Below, in pieces: positions 8,046 through 18,521 of a DNA stretch of 29,329 nucleotides; within the stretch, counting starts at the first letter, position 1, and each line of letters opens with the position of its first letter. The translations under genes were made by a program, and so were the position numbers. The stretch is from Pelargonium cotyledonis. Taxonomy: Eukaryota > Streptophyta > Magnoliopsida > Geraniales > Geraniaceae. The DNA lies in NCBI GenBank assembly GCA_036897625.1, contig JAYMTA010000415.1:1-29329 (forward strand), in the 5' to 3' direction. The notes beneath the pieces are model-generated. The model worked only from the letters and a program-made list of their open reading frames with translations. It did not search any database and had not been told where the DNA came from.

Positions 8046-11000
8046 ATGGCGGTCATGGAGCAAGCCGGACTCGATGCCCTGCATCGCCTCAAATCTGCAG
8101 AGCCACCGCAATGGCTGGCGCCAAGTCCCGACTTCTCCCAAGCGGCCCGTACGGCCTCCAAGCATCTTTTCTCCTCCCTCAATCCTTACTGCCCCAAATC
8201 GCCGTTCGATGAATTACTCATCGACGGCTTCGACGCTGAGCAGATTTGGCAGCAGATTGATCTCCAATCCAAACCCTTTCTCTCTAGTCTCGGCCGAGAA
8301 ATCAAGCGTTTCGAAAAGAACCCAGAAGAAATCGCGAAGCTTAAAGATGTTATAGTTAGCGAAAAAAAGGCTCCAGTGGAGAAGACGAAGGTGTTAGAGG
8401 AGGAAAGTGATGGTTTTAATGAGGAATTAGATGATGGGTTTGATGAGGATGATGGGGAAGGAGATGAGAGTGAAGAGGAGGAGAGCGAGAGTGACGAGGA
8501 AGAAAATGAGGAACAGGGTGAGGGAGTTGAGGACAAGTTTCTGAAGATTAAGGAATTGAAGGAGTATTTGAAGAAGGATGAGGCAGGGGAGTTTGGATTG
8601 AAAAAGAAGAAGAAGAAGAAGAAAGGCGATATCAAAAACAAGATGAATGCAGAAAGTGACGAGGATGAGGATGAGGATGACGAAGAAGAAGAGGACGATG
8701 AGGTGAGTAATTTTTGAGCTTATTCTCCAATATATTGATTTTGGTTTATGAATTTTATAAAATGCAGATACTAGCAACACTTTATATTAAAATTAATGGA
8801 ACATTCCTAGTTCCATAAAAATGCATCTTAAAACATTGCCTGAATAGAACATAGTTTCAGTCTAATAATGTTTAGGATGATTATCAGTTTTTTGCACTTT
8901 ATGGGTGCTTAGGGGTATTTTATAAAAAATTTATGCTTCTTAAGATACTTTTTAGTCCCCTTGAAGGAAATTTTAGCTGATACTCACATTCCAAATATGC
9001 TCTATTGTAGCTTGGACTTTTTGGGGATGATGACGTCGAAGAGGAAGGTGCAGATAAGCTGGCCAGGTGCTACTATTTATCTCCTCTTATTATATCTGTA
9101 TTGATGTTGATACAATGGCTGCAAGTTATTAAGATAATGGTTTAGTTTTTTTTTTTTTTACCATTTTTCTGACCCTGGAAAAGAACAGAAAAAATGTAAA
9201 TACTTCTGTGAATGACATATTTTATTCAGTTGCACAAATTTTGTTTTCTGTGTCATATCACTGATCAATTAAGAATGCATGAGCGTAGCTGCTTCCATCA
9301 CCAGCCATGACAATGACACTCTTGCCTCTCCATCAGCAATCTTAGGTTTGTTTTACTACATAGCCACTAATGGTATTGTTGCTAACGTTACCATCATGTG
9401 TCTCTATGTGATGAACACTGCCAAAGTGTTTCTGCCACCAATTCATAGTCGCCCCAAAACTTCTGCTACCGGTGATTTATCAATAGCACCTTTCTGTACC
9501 AATATTGCTAATCTTTCAAACATAGGGCAGCATGAGTTATGTTATCTTTGTGACCTGGTGTTTCTTGCAAAAAGAATTCAAATTTTCTACCATCTTGGTT
9601 TATTTAAGAAACCAACAAGATAAAAAAGGCATTGTTTCTGATCTTATGAAGCATTTTGTGAATGTTATGCTCTGTATGAATTGTAAGCTTAAATTAATGG
9701 CATTCATGTAGTTCTGATGTGTTTCTGTGTAGGTTTGGATTATGCAGATTATGATTTGTTACTCTAATTTTCTTAATTACAATGTCGTATTCACTTCATT
9801 GTTTCCTTTCTTGTACTTATGGTACTTTTAGATATGAGGACTTCTTTGGTACTACAAAGAAAAAAGCTGTAAGAAGAGAATCTGGGTTGATTGATGGGTC
9901 AGAAGATTCAGCCACAGATGAAGAAGAGGGAGAAGAGGAGGAGGAAGAAGAGGAAGAGGAGGAAGAGGATGACGACGGTGACGATGAGGAGGATCTGGTT
10001 GACAATAAGGTTGTATTTTGTTTTTGTATCTTCATTCAGTGATTTTATCCAACAAAACTTTTGGTTCACTTTGCTCTGCAGTAGTATTTCCCTTGAGCAA
10101 ATGTTGGTGCAACCCCTTTTGCAAACAGTAATTTGACATTTTTTGTGTTACAGAAAAAAGATCATCTTTCCACGCATGAAAAGCAGCTTGAGAAGGTTCG
10201 ATCTAAAATAGAGCAGATGGAAAAAGCAAACTTGGAAGAAAAAACTTGGACCATGCAGGGAGAGGTAACAACAATTTCTTACATGAATTTTTTCTTCATG
10301 ATATGGAAAATCTAATGTATAAATACAAACCAAATCTTTGCATTTGAATGTTGACTCCTGTTTATATATTATGTTATCTTGTGATAGGTAACTGCTGCAA
10401 AGAGGCCAAAGAATAGTGCATTAGAAGTTGATCTAGATTTTGAGCATAATGTGAGGCCTGCCCCTGTAATCACAGAGGAAGTTACAGCATCACTTGAAGA
10501 GATTATTAAAAAAAGAATTCTTGAGGTAACTTCTTTTACCAAGAAGACTCTAGTCCAACTGCTTGGTGAAATTATGAAATTCTATATTTGTAAGTGTAAG
10601 TATGTAGTTAGATTATGAACATGTTTGGATCCATATTGCAGTGTCCTGCATATATCATTATTCCTCAGGAAACAAAATATTTAATTAGCTGCTTACTCAA
10701 GTGTTTTATATATATTTCGTTTCTCAAGGAATAACATAGTTACCTTTTCATTTCATATTTTAATGTTACACATCTTCATTCTACTGATTCTTCTGTGGAA
10801 TAATTAGTGTATTGGTTATTTCTTCTTGTGCATGATATATCTTTGATTTTTTGTCACTGGTTTCTCTAAAGTATGATATTGTCTTATTATTCGTAGGGAC
10901 GTTTTGATAATGTTCAAAAGGCTCCTAAATTACCCACCAAAGCACCAAGAGAAATTAAGGAGCTGGTAATCCTTACTTTGATTTTAGTTTTAGTTTACTA

Positions 11001-12194
11001 GCTTATATAATTTGGACATAAATTTATTTTTACTAGATACTTTCATGTGCAGGAAGAGAATAAAAGCAAGAAGGGCCTTGCTGAAGTTTATGAGGTTTGT
11101 ACTCCTGGTCGATCATATATTGCTGGGCATCTCCTCTTACTTCCCCTGCCCCAATCCCTGTGTCTAGATTTCTGTAGTTGATGAGAAAATGCCTATATTT
11201 TTTGTTTTGGAACCTCACCGCGAACCTTCTTTGAGTATTTGTAGGAAGAATATGTTCAGAAGACAGATCCGGCGTCTGCCCCGTTGACTTTCTCAGATGA
11301 AAGGAAGAAAGAGGTACAAGATTTCATCATTTTCTTCTATGTTGACTACTTCTCCTGTCCTTGGGTTTTACATCCATTCTTTAACTTCTGGTCATTTCAT
11401 ATCAGGCAAGCATGCTGTTCAAAAGACTCTGCTTGAAGTTGGATGCTCTTTCTCATTTCCACTTCTCTCCAAAACCAGTATGATTAACTAATTATTACAT
11501 TCTCTGGCAATATGACTTACAATCATTTAAGATATTTTGGTATTTAGGTGTTTCTCTTTATTTTGACAGGTCATTGAAGACATGTCTATACAAACAAATG
11601 TCCCTGCTCTGGCAATGGAAGAGGTAAATAAGTTTTCTTTTATTATATCAAAAATTATATTATTCTTTAAATTTAATAGCATACAAATGAAGTTTTCTGA
11701 TATGTACGTCTTTTCTGGGCAGATTGCACCTCTGGCAGTCTCAGATGCTGCTATGCTTGCTCCTGAGGAGGTATTTGCTGGTAAAGGCGACATCAAAGAA
11801 GAAGCAGAACTTACTCAAGCAGAGAGGAAGAGGAGAAGAGCTAACAAGAAGAGAAAATTTAAGGGTGAGCTTAGATCATGACAAATTATTTTGATGGTTT
11901 GTAAGACCATCACTACTTTATCAGAGTGAAAATATAAACTAGGATGCTTAGGCATTTGAAGAACTGTTCTCTTCATTCTCAACATATTGATGTGAAACCA
12001 TTTTATTTTTGGCTATCTGGTCACAGCTGAAACGGTAAAGAGGATGGCAAATAAAGCTCAAAAAAGCACTTCGGCAACCCCAAATGAAGGTACTTGTTCT
12101 ATGTTTATCTGCTGAATACTGACATAATTGCGTCGTAAGTTAAAATATTTGGTAGCTGACCTCAACTCGTGGAATTGCAGGGAAGGAAACATGA
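8046..12194 (+). CDS. MPP10: U3 small nucleolar ribonucleoprotein protein MPP10
   Basis: Thirteen coding exons (8046-8702, 9011-9066, 9832-10009, 10154-10264, 10388-10525, 10897-10965, 11053-11094, 11245-11313, 11406-11477, 11570-11623, 11723-11864, 12027-12089, 12181-12194) give 554 aa. Mpp10 is a nucleolar subunit of the SSU processome. It bridges Imp3 and Imp4 and is needed for early 18S pre-rRNA cleavages. The sequence shows the conserved N-terminus ([20 protein letters not shown]), long acidic blocks in exons 1 and 3, the FGDDD and RYEDFFG motifs, the [20 protein letters not shown] core, the [18 protein letters not shown] motif, and a basic C-terminal tail. Length is near that of yeast Mpp10 (593 aa). 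The last exon adds only a few codons (KET, stop). The telo-box and TGGGCT promoter elements agree with a growth-regulated gene. Confidence 0.96.
8397..8700 (+). repeat. Acidic and poly-Lys low-complexity coding tract in MPP10 exon 1
   Basis: GAG/GAA/GAT-rich codons encode a Glu/Asp/Ser block, then a run of eight lysines, then a second acidic block. A second such tract with twelve glutamates in a row lies in exon 3 (about 9918-9995). Acidic blocks are a known property of Mpp10. The purine-rich repeats also make long serine-rich open frames on the opposite strand, which are artefacts. Confidence 0.8.
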
Positions 12195-12685
12195 TGAATC
12201 CTCGACTACGATTTTGATGAATCCTTGTATACAGCCTATCATATTGGGCATGGTCACAAATTTAGAACTGCCACCAGGAGAAACTATTTTTTGCTCGAGA
12301 GAAGGGATGCATGCATCATCCCTAAAGACCGACTCAGGCCTAGAAGAGAATCAAGAGTTACTATGGCGCGCATTGATTGTTTTTCATAAATTTTGAGAAC
12401 TGTAATGTTATTTTTTTCACAGGTGTATTATATGCACTATAGTACGAGATGAATTAAACGCCTCTCCTGCCATTTTTATCTGTATGTCCGAACAGGAGAT
12501 ATATGCGAGTTCTGCCATTTCAATGTGCAATTGCATTTAAAGGAGTAATGTATGCCAATCAACATTATTATTTTTTGAAAGCAAAATTTAAGCTATCAAC
12601 ATAATAAACTAGTAATTAGTATCTGTTGAAGTGTTGATGAGTATACATATTAAGAAACCATATTAAAAAAATCAATTATATCTTC

Positions 12686-12706
12686 AAAAAAAAAAAAAAA
12701 AAAAAA
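12686..12706 (+). repeat. A(21) homopolymer
   Basis: Twenty-one consecutive A residues preceded by an AT-rich stretch. It could be a simple slippage tract or the tail of a very old retroposed insertion; no retroposed body or target duplication is visible. Confidence 0.7.
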
Positions 12707-13506
12707 GCAGTTACATGGGAACTTACTAAGGAAAGCAATATATTAGGCCAGACTTTTAGGCTTGCATGCATTGTGTTCTGTGTTTTACAAAATTTTGTGA
12801 AGACTCAATTGAACAACTCCGTATTGATTTGCTTAAATCATAGGGAATAGCTCTATTTTCTCTCTTTATCTTGCAGATCCTAATGAAAATGTTTCTTTTA
12901 CTCAACCGACAGCCAAAACTGCATTTACACCATTTACCTTAAAAATATGGAGAGTTGATACAATAAAATAAGTATATAAACTATATTTAGTGGCTTAAAT
13001 TTCATAATACAAATCCGAACCTACACCTATACTTTAAAACTTGGCCTAACAAAAATTGTATTTTGTGATGATAATTAATGAACTTTCTCTAATTGTTCTG
13101 TCTATACTATAAAGTTTTTGAGCAGATCCGCAAACTCGCGGATAATATCTTTGAACCATTTTATCGCACTTACACTAATTTTAAGTTATAGTTAAGCTTG
13201 TCATCCAGTAATGTGTTTCTCACTCACGCAGTCTGTATTGTCAACAACGCCATTATCTTCAGATATTTAGTATTTTTTTTTTGTGATTTTCAACATAAAC
13301 CATGAAAAATATGGCACCGCAAAATGACCATAAAGATTTGGGACCATGAAGGCTAGATTATTAAATTTGTGCGACCATTTCGTTGTTTAGTGGCATTAGT
13401 TATATTTCTTTTTTGTGGAGTCAAAAGATGATTAAACATCACTCTCTTGCTCCTAATTTCTACCTAAATAGCGGATCGTTTCAATCTGACGTTACTCTCG
13501 TTTTGC

Positions 13507-13515
13507 TTTATATAT
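13507..13515 (+). promoter_or_regulatory. TATA-like box of PAT1
   Basis: TTATATATT lies about 60 bp before the PAT1 start codon, a spacing that fits a transcription start near 13540. Assigned by motif and position only. Confidence 0.35.
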
Positions 13516-13571
13516 TTTCTTCAGAAACTAATTTACAATTCATTTTACAACTTGGGTTCTTTGGGTCATCA

Positions 13572-16500
13572 ATGGCAGTGCCGTCCGTGTACCAGCTCTC
13601 TTCTCTCTCTCTTCCTTCAATTTCTCACCGTCTGGGTCCCAGGTTGGATCCTCAACAATGTATATTCTCTGCCCCGATTGCTCACTCATCACTACAGCAC
13701 AGACAACTTGGTACTGCCATTTCTGCTGTATCAACTGTTCGTGACAGCAACTTCAGCCCCCCACTCCCACAAACCCCTTCCTTTAATGAGGTACGAGCTG
13801 ACCCAGAATCTGGATTCATCTGAATTTAATTGGGTTTCAATCAATTTTTGATTTTTTTTTCTTCTGTAGTTGATTGATTCTTTGATTAACCGGGTGGACT
13901 TGTCCGAGGCGGAGGCGGAGGCTTCACTAAATTTCTTGCTGAGCGATCCGGATGAGGCTAAGATTAGTGCCTTTCTAGTACTGTTGAGGGCTAAAGGAGA
14001 GACATTTGAAGAAGTAGGTTGTTGATTTTATTTTCCTTAACCTTTTTGGGGGAAATGTGTTTTTGAAGCTTTCAATGATGTGTACTGTGTAGTGCAACTG
14101 ATGTTACCTTTTCTGTTACTGCTTGGGGAATTAATGTTTTGCCTCAAAAACCAACATCATTTTTTGGGGAATTAAGACACCCTTTACTTAAAAACCAAGA
14201 AACATGTATTTGGTCCATGGTATGGATAGCACAAAAGTGCTTAGAACCTGTCTTCAAGCCATAGATTATGTTTTTATTTTTGTTGGAATGCCTTGCTGAG
14301 AAATGGGGTTTTGTTTGGATAGGTTGTGGGTTTGGCGAAGGCTATGATCAAGCATGCCACGCCAGTTGAAGGTTTGGGTGATGTGGTTGACATTGTCGGA
14401 ACAGGTGGAGATGGTGCAAACACAGTGAACATTTCAACTGGGGCATCCATACTTGCTGCAGCATGTGGTGCAAAAGTTGCTAAGGTGGTCATTTCTCTCA
14501 CTTTTGGGATCGAAGATACCACTTCTATTTATAGTACTTGCTACTTGGTTATATTAAGTTTGCCTCATGTTTTTGTTCAATATTTAATAACCCTGCAGCA
14601 AGGGAATCGTTCGAGTTCTTCTGCATGTGGAAGTGCTGATGTCTTGGAGGCACTTGGAGTAGTTTTTGATCTGGACCCAGAGGTAGGTGTGTGATAAATT
14701 GGATTCATTAATAACTGAAATGGTAGTAACTTGATTGCTCTTCAATGTGAGTGTGGGCTTTATAGTGATTATTCAGCAACTTTTGGTGTAAAGAGAAGCA
14801 TATTTATAAAGCCAAAAGAGGAAAAATAAACCAACAAATGACACAAGGCTGCCCTCATTTACGCTACACAAGTTACACAATACTGAATCACGTGTTCCAT
14901 ATTCTATTGAGCTTGTAATTTCTATAAAACTTTTGTGATGGGGGAATGGTCAGCATACCCCTTCCTCCTAAAAATCTTTATTGACATTAGTATGTTGGTG
15001 AACATACTGTAACACATTTCTCTAGGGTTTTAAAAAGGGAACCTAGTTCTACTCTAACACAGTCCTTCTAGATACAAAATAAAAGTTATCAATTTATGCA
15101 TCATCACCTTTATGAGGCCTTAGGCACTGGTAGGAGAACTAAGACTTTGCTGTTTGTTAGCTCCAGCCTTTTTTTGAATTCTGTGCCCTATGGGTCTTGG
15201 ATCAGATGGAAAATTGAAGGGGCGGGATCCAGGCAGATCTTAAGTTCAAATTCAATAGTTATCATATTAATTGTTTTGCTTTCTTAGTACAAGAAAACTT
15301 AGATTAACTCATAAATCCTCATGGAAAGTTGAAGTATGAACCTCTATTCGTTTTTTTCCCTTTCCATGTATTAATCTATTTTATTTTTCTCGTGCTTTTG
15401 GAATTAGGGGGTAAAAACATGTGTCAATGAAGCAGGGATTGGCTTTATGATGTCTCCAAAGTATCATCCTGCAATGAAGCTTATTCTCCCAGTGAGGAAG
15501 AAACTAAAAGTGAAAACTGTATTCAATATTTTGGGCCCCATGTTGAATCCAGCACGTGTACCTTTTGCCGTTGTCGGCGTTTACTCAGAAGACTTGGTAA
15601 GTGTCTTGTTGTTGCTTGGTTATCTAGAATAAAATAGGGCATGGGATGGTATATTGAGGGGCCTGAGGCCATGTCATTCCAGTAAATATTTTGTATGTGG
15701 CTTATTAATAATGTTTTTTTTTATCACTAATTAATAATGTATTTCTTTACTTGTTTCTAAGAGTTTCTTTAATGCTTATCAAACAGGTTTCCAAGATGGC
15801 GAAAGTACTCCAACTATTCGGCATGAAAAGAGCACTAGTTGTTCACTCGGAGGGCTTAGATGAAATGAGTCCCCTTGGTAAGATACTATGATCTCTTCCC
15901 TTTCATACATGAGCATGTTCGTGATACTGCAGATTACAATCAAGTTTAGCTCCTTCTGGCTAATAACTTTTTCTGGGCTTTTCCCTAACATGCAAGCTCA
16001 TATCTCATATTAGTCCAGTCTAATTTATTTGAATACAGGACCTGGATTTGTCCTTGATGTCACTCCAGAAAAGATTGAGAGGTTCTCATTTGATCCATGT
16101 AAGAGTCTATTAACAAAATAACCTGCAGTCAAGTAGCTAATTGTGTGCTTCAGTGGTTATTGTTCACTCCTACTAGATTCAGCTTTCCCATCAAACATTT
16201 TAAATATTTTGCCTATGTACTGATGAGATCAATGTTCATCGCACAGTGGAGTTTGGCATTCCTCGCTGCACTCTAGATAACTTGCGTGGTGGAGGTCCAG
16301 AGTATAATGCAGAGGTTCTAAGGCGTGTACTTTCGGGGGAGAAAGGGTCTATTGCAGATGCATTTGTAGGTTTCTTCGACTCTCGTGATCTCACTAAATA
16401 CTCGCATTTTCTCTCTTTTTGTTGTTCGCAAGTGCAGACTTGCTCAACATATGCCAGGAACGATATTTGGTTTCATTTGTATTTTGCTTTCTGAATTACA

Positions 16501-16850
16501 TTGTTAAAACATCCACTTCATGATTCGTGGCTGGCACATCACACATGAATGGACTAAGTCATTAGTTATTTCTCATCTCTGGCAAACCTATTAATCGGCA
16601 ACACAATCTATCAGATCTTAAATGCAGCAGCAGCCCTTTTGGTCAGTGGTCGCGTGAACACCTTGGCTGAAGGAGTGAACTTAGCTCGTGAAACACAACA
16701 ATCGGGAAAAGCTATGAAGACGCTTGAGTCGTGGATAAACATATCCCAGGTAAGCAAATTCTGAATCTGAATTCTTTCTTTATTCCAGAATTTTTACTAG
16801 CCCAACTGATGTACCCCTACTCCTTATTCCAGCGGGCAAAGAACGAATGA
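13572..16850 (+). CDS. PAT1: Anthranilate phosphoribosyltransferase, plastid (tryptophan synthesis)
   Basis: Ten coding exons (13572-13790, 13870-14013, 14323-14484, 14599-14682, 15408-15596, 15787-15877, 16039-16098, 16247-16365, 16615-16749, 16833-16850) join to 406 aa. The enzyme transfers a phosphoribosyl group from PRPP to anthranilate, the second step of the tryptophan branch. Visible landmarks are the PRPP loop GTGGD (147-151), NIST (157-160), [20 protein letters not shown] (from 176), [11 protein letters not shown] and the metal-binding Asp-Glu pair D291/E292 in [10 protein letters not shown]. The first 60 or so residues are Ser/Pro-rich and poor in acidic residues, as expected for a chloroplast transit peptide. 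I start at [10 protein letters not shown] because the frame upstream is promoter-like. The last exon encodes only RAKNE. The product resembles Arabidopsis PAT1 closely along its length. Confidence 0.96.
14683..15407 (+). other. Long PAT1 intron 4 (725 bp)
   Basis: The longest intron of PAT1. It has no recognisable gene or bordered element. A patch at about 15210-15255 (GGGATCC followed by AAGTTCAAATTC) faintly recalls a pol III B box but lacks a matching A box, so no SINE is called. Confidence 0.45.
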
Positions 16851-17229
16851 ATGTTAGCCATAGAATTTTGAACAACGGAAACAGCAACATCACAGAATTT
16901 GACACATTTGCAACACTCAGATGGCGCAAATCCTATTCAGACGGATAAGAAGAACATCAATAATGCAGTCATTTCGAGCAGCAAACTGTGTCTGTAAGCA
17001 TTGGTTATTGAGTTGTACTGTGAATTAGAATATATGGTGGAACGAAGACAAAGCCTCAAGGTTCAAATAAATTTGCATTACATCTTCATTGAGTTGTAGT
17101 TTCTCAGGAACCTAGTTGCACGCATATATAACGGCAACGCAACCTATACACGCATAAATGAAAACGCAGCGCAGCACTCTGAGGAATATCGATTTCTTGT
17201 ATTGTATAGCTGTTTGATCCAACATCCGG
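16851..17229. other. Convergent 3' region of PAT1 and GRXC1
   Basis: Only 379 bp separate the two stop codons. A canonical AATAAA on the plus strand at 17066-17071 is a candidate poly(A) signal for PAT1, 216 bp past its stop. The 3' UTR of the glutaredoxin gene must run into the same interval, so overlapping antisense 3' ends are likely. Confidence 0.5.
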
Positions 17230-17980
17230 TCACATATGAGCGGATTTGGTGGCAAGGGCACCGGCATCAGTAAGAAGAGGCACCAGCATACCCTGTTGGT
17301 GCTTTGCCATAACAGCTGCAACGACCAAAATGTGTTTGATAATATGTTCTTTTCTTGCTTTAAGCTCAAAAGTGGTAGAAGAAGATACTTACAGTCACAA
17401 CCACCAACGTGCTTTTGTCCAATGAACACATTTGGGACAGTTCTCTGCCCAGTCCACCCTGCTAGAGCTGCTTGAACATCACCTCCATCACCTTATAGCA
17501 AACAAGCCAAAATTTTAACATGACTTCACAAACCCTATCCACTGATTTCAGAAAAAAAAAAAAAAAACGATGTGCCAAACTATAAACTTCATTGCATCTG
17601 AGAAACTTACTATCACGATCCAATTCAATGAGCTTGTAAGTTGCTCCAAGCTGATTGAGGAGCTGCTTCACCTTTTTGCAATAACCACAGTAGGTTTTGC
17701 TGCAAATTGGGGTCAAAAATCAAAATTGGTTACGAAAAGCTGCATCCTGATATATATTATCAGTTCGATTCCGTTCTTGTTTGATGGAAATTCAAATCAA
17801 ATCGATCAAAGTGAGGGATTTAGGTTAAAATTCAGAAACGGAGATTAAAAAAAATAGAGCTGACCTGAAGACGACAACGGGATTGGAAGAAACAAGGTCC
17901 TTCGCCTTGGTTAGAGCAGCTTCCTTTGCATCTGTGGTCTCCTGGTTTTGGCTCGAATTCGAACTCATCATCGACCCCAT
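17230..17980 (-). CDS. GRXC1: Class I glutaredoxin, CGYC type (GrxC1-like)
   Basis: Four exons (17980-17865, 17699-17611, 17491-17393, 17315-17230) join to 129 aa. The active site is KTYCGYC (C43 and C46), followed by the TVP motif (86-88) and the glutathione-binding GGCD (98-101). CGYC rather than CPYC marks the eudicot GrxC1 group, whose members can bind a bridging [2Fe-2S] cluster besides reducing glutathione-mixed disulfides. The N-terminus MGSMMSS fits an N-myristoylation signal at Gly2, which is described for Arabidopsis GRXC1; here that is inference. Length matches the family (about 125 aa). All splice borders are GT-AG, and S39 and S69 are split by introns. Confidence 0.94.
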
Positions 17981-18521
17981 TTTTCCGATTTCCGAGAAAC
18001 CCCAAAGTCAAGCACGCTCTGATTCCTAAGAAATTGGATGCTATGATCTTATAACCGGCAGTGTCTGGGATTTGAACGATACGACTTGTCGTTTTGAACC
18101 TCAATTGGCTACTAAAAAGGTTAGAAAGTACTGTATACATTTATGTATTTTCGTACAAATTGACATGTCAATTTACGTTACTGTATTATACGAATAACAA
18201 TCAAACATATATGTTTTATATGGAACGACTTAAATGGTCAAGACACGCATCTTTCAAGAGGAAGACGTGGGTTCAAGAGGAAGTTATTATTTAGTAGGAT
18301 GGAATGAGATTTTGGGCCAAAAAAATGAATTTATTCTGGTTGTACAGCTGAACTGATAAGTGATAAAGAAACACAACACCATTCTCTCAAGAAAATGTAT
18401 CCCCTAAGTTCCAACCCTGTACATTACATTAACAAAAAATGAGATTAACATCAGTAACTAATAGTAACATTCATTGGTTATATCCACAAAGAATCAATCT
18501 ATCAAGACATGATCTTGTTCC
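17981..18521. other. GRXC1 promoter and 3' UTR of the large membrane-protein gene
   Basis: Both neighbours are on the minus strand, so this holds the 3' end of the upstream gene and the promoter of GRXC1. On the minus strand an AATAAA at 18335-18330 lies 187 bp after the large gene's stop. A TTATAA sequence at about 18048-18053 may serve GRXC1. A perfect 18-bp palindrome is listed separately. Confidence 0.5.
18157..18174. repeat. Perfect 18-bp palindrome in the GRXC1 promoter
   Basis: AAATTGACATGTCAATTT is identical to its reverse complement and lies about 180 bp upstream of the GRXC1 start. The core TGACATGTCA contains two opposed TGACA/TGTCA half sites, like those bound by TALE homeodomain proteins. 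A regulatory role is only suggested. Confidence 0.6.

Larger units (their letters stand above)
12195..13571. other. Gene-free region between MPP10 and PAT1
   Basis: Contains the MPP10 3' UTR at its start, a 21-bp A homopolymer (12686-12706) and otherwise plain AT-rich DNA. The PAT1 promoter lies at its end, with a TATA-like TTTATATATT at about 13507. No gene or element borders are visible. Confidence 0.55.

Noticed and set aside
8186..8641. 151-aa serine- and phenylalanine-rich frame on the minus strand
   Set aside because: It is the complement of the GAG/GAA and AAG repeats encoding the acidic and lysine tracts of MPP10.
9817..10035. Serine-rich minus-strand frame opposite MPP10 exon 3
   Set aside because: Mirror of the poly-Glu tract; no independent gene signals.
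13383..13571. N-terminal extension of PAT1 upstream of 13572
   Set aside because: The region is promoter-like with a TATA-like box, and [10 protein letters not shown] gives a normal transit peptide and family length.
15150..15270. Possible SINE or tRNA-like fragment in PAT1 intron 4
   Set aside because: Only a weak B-box-like AAGTTCAAATTC is present; there is no A box at the right distance, no tail and no target duplication.
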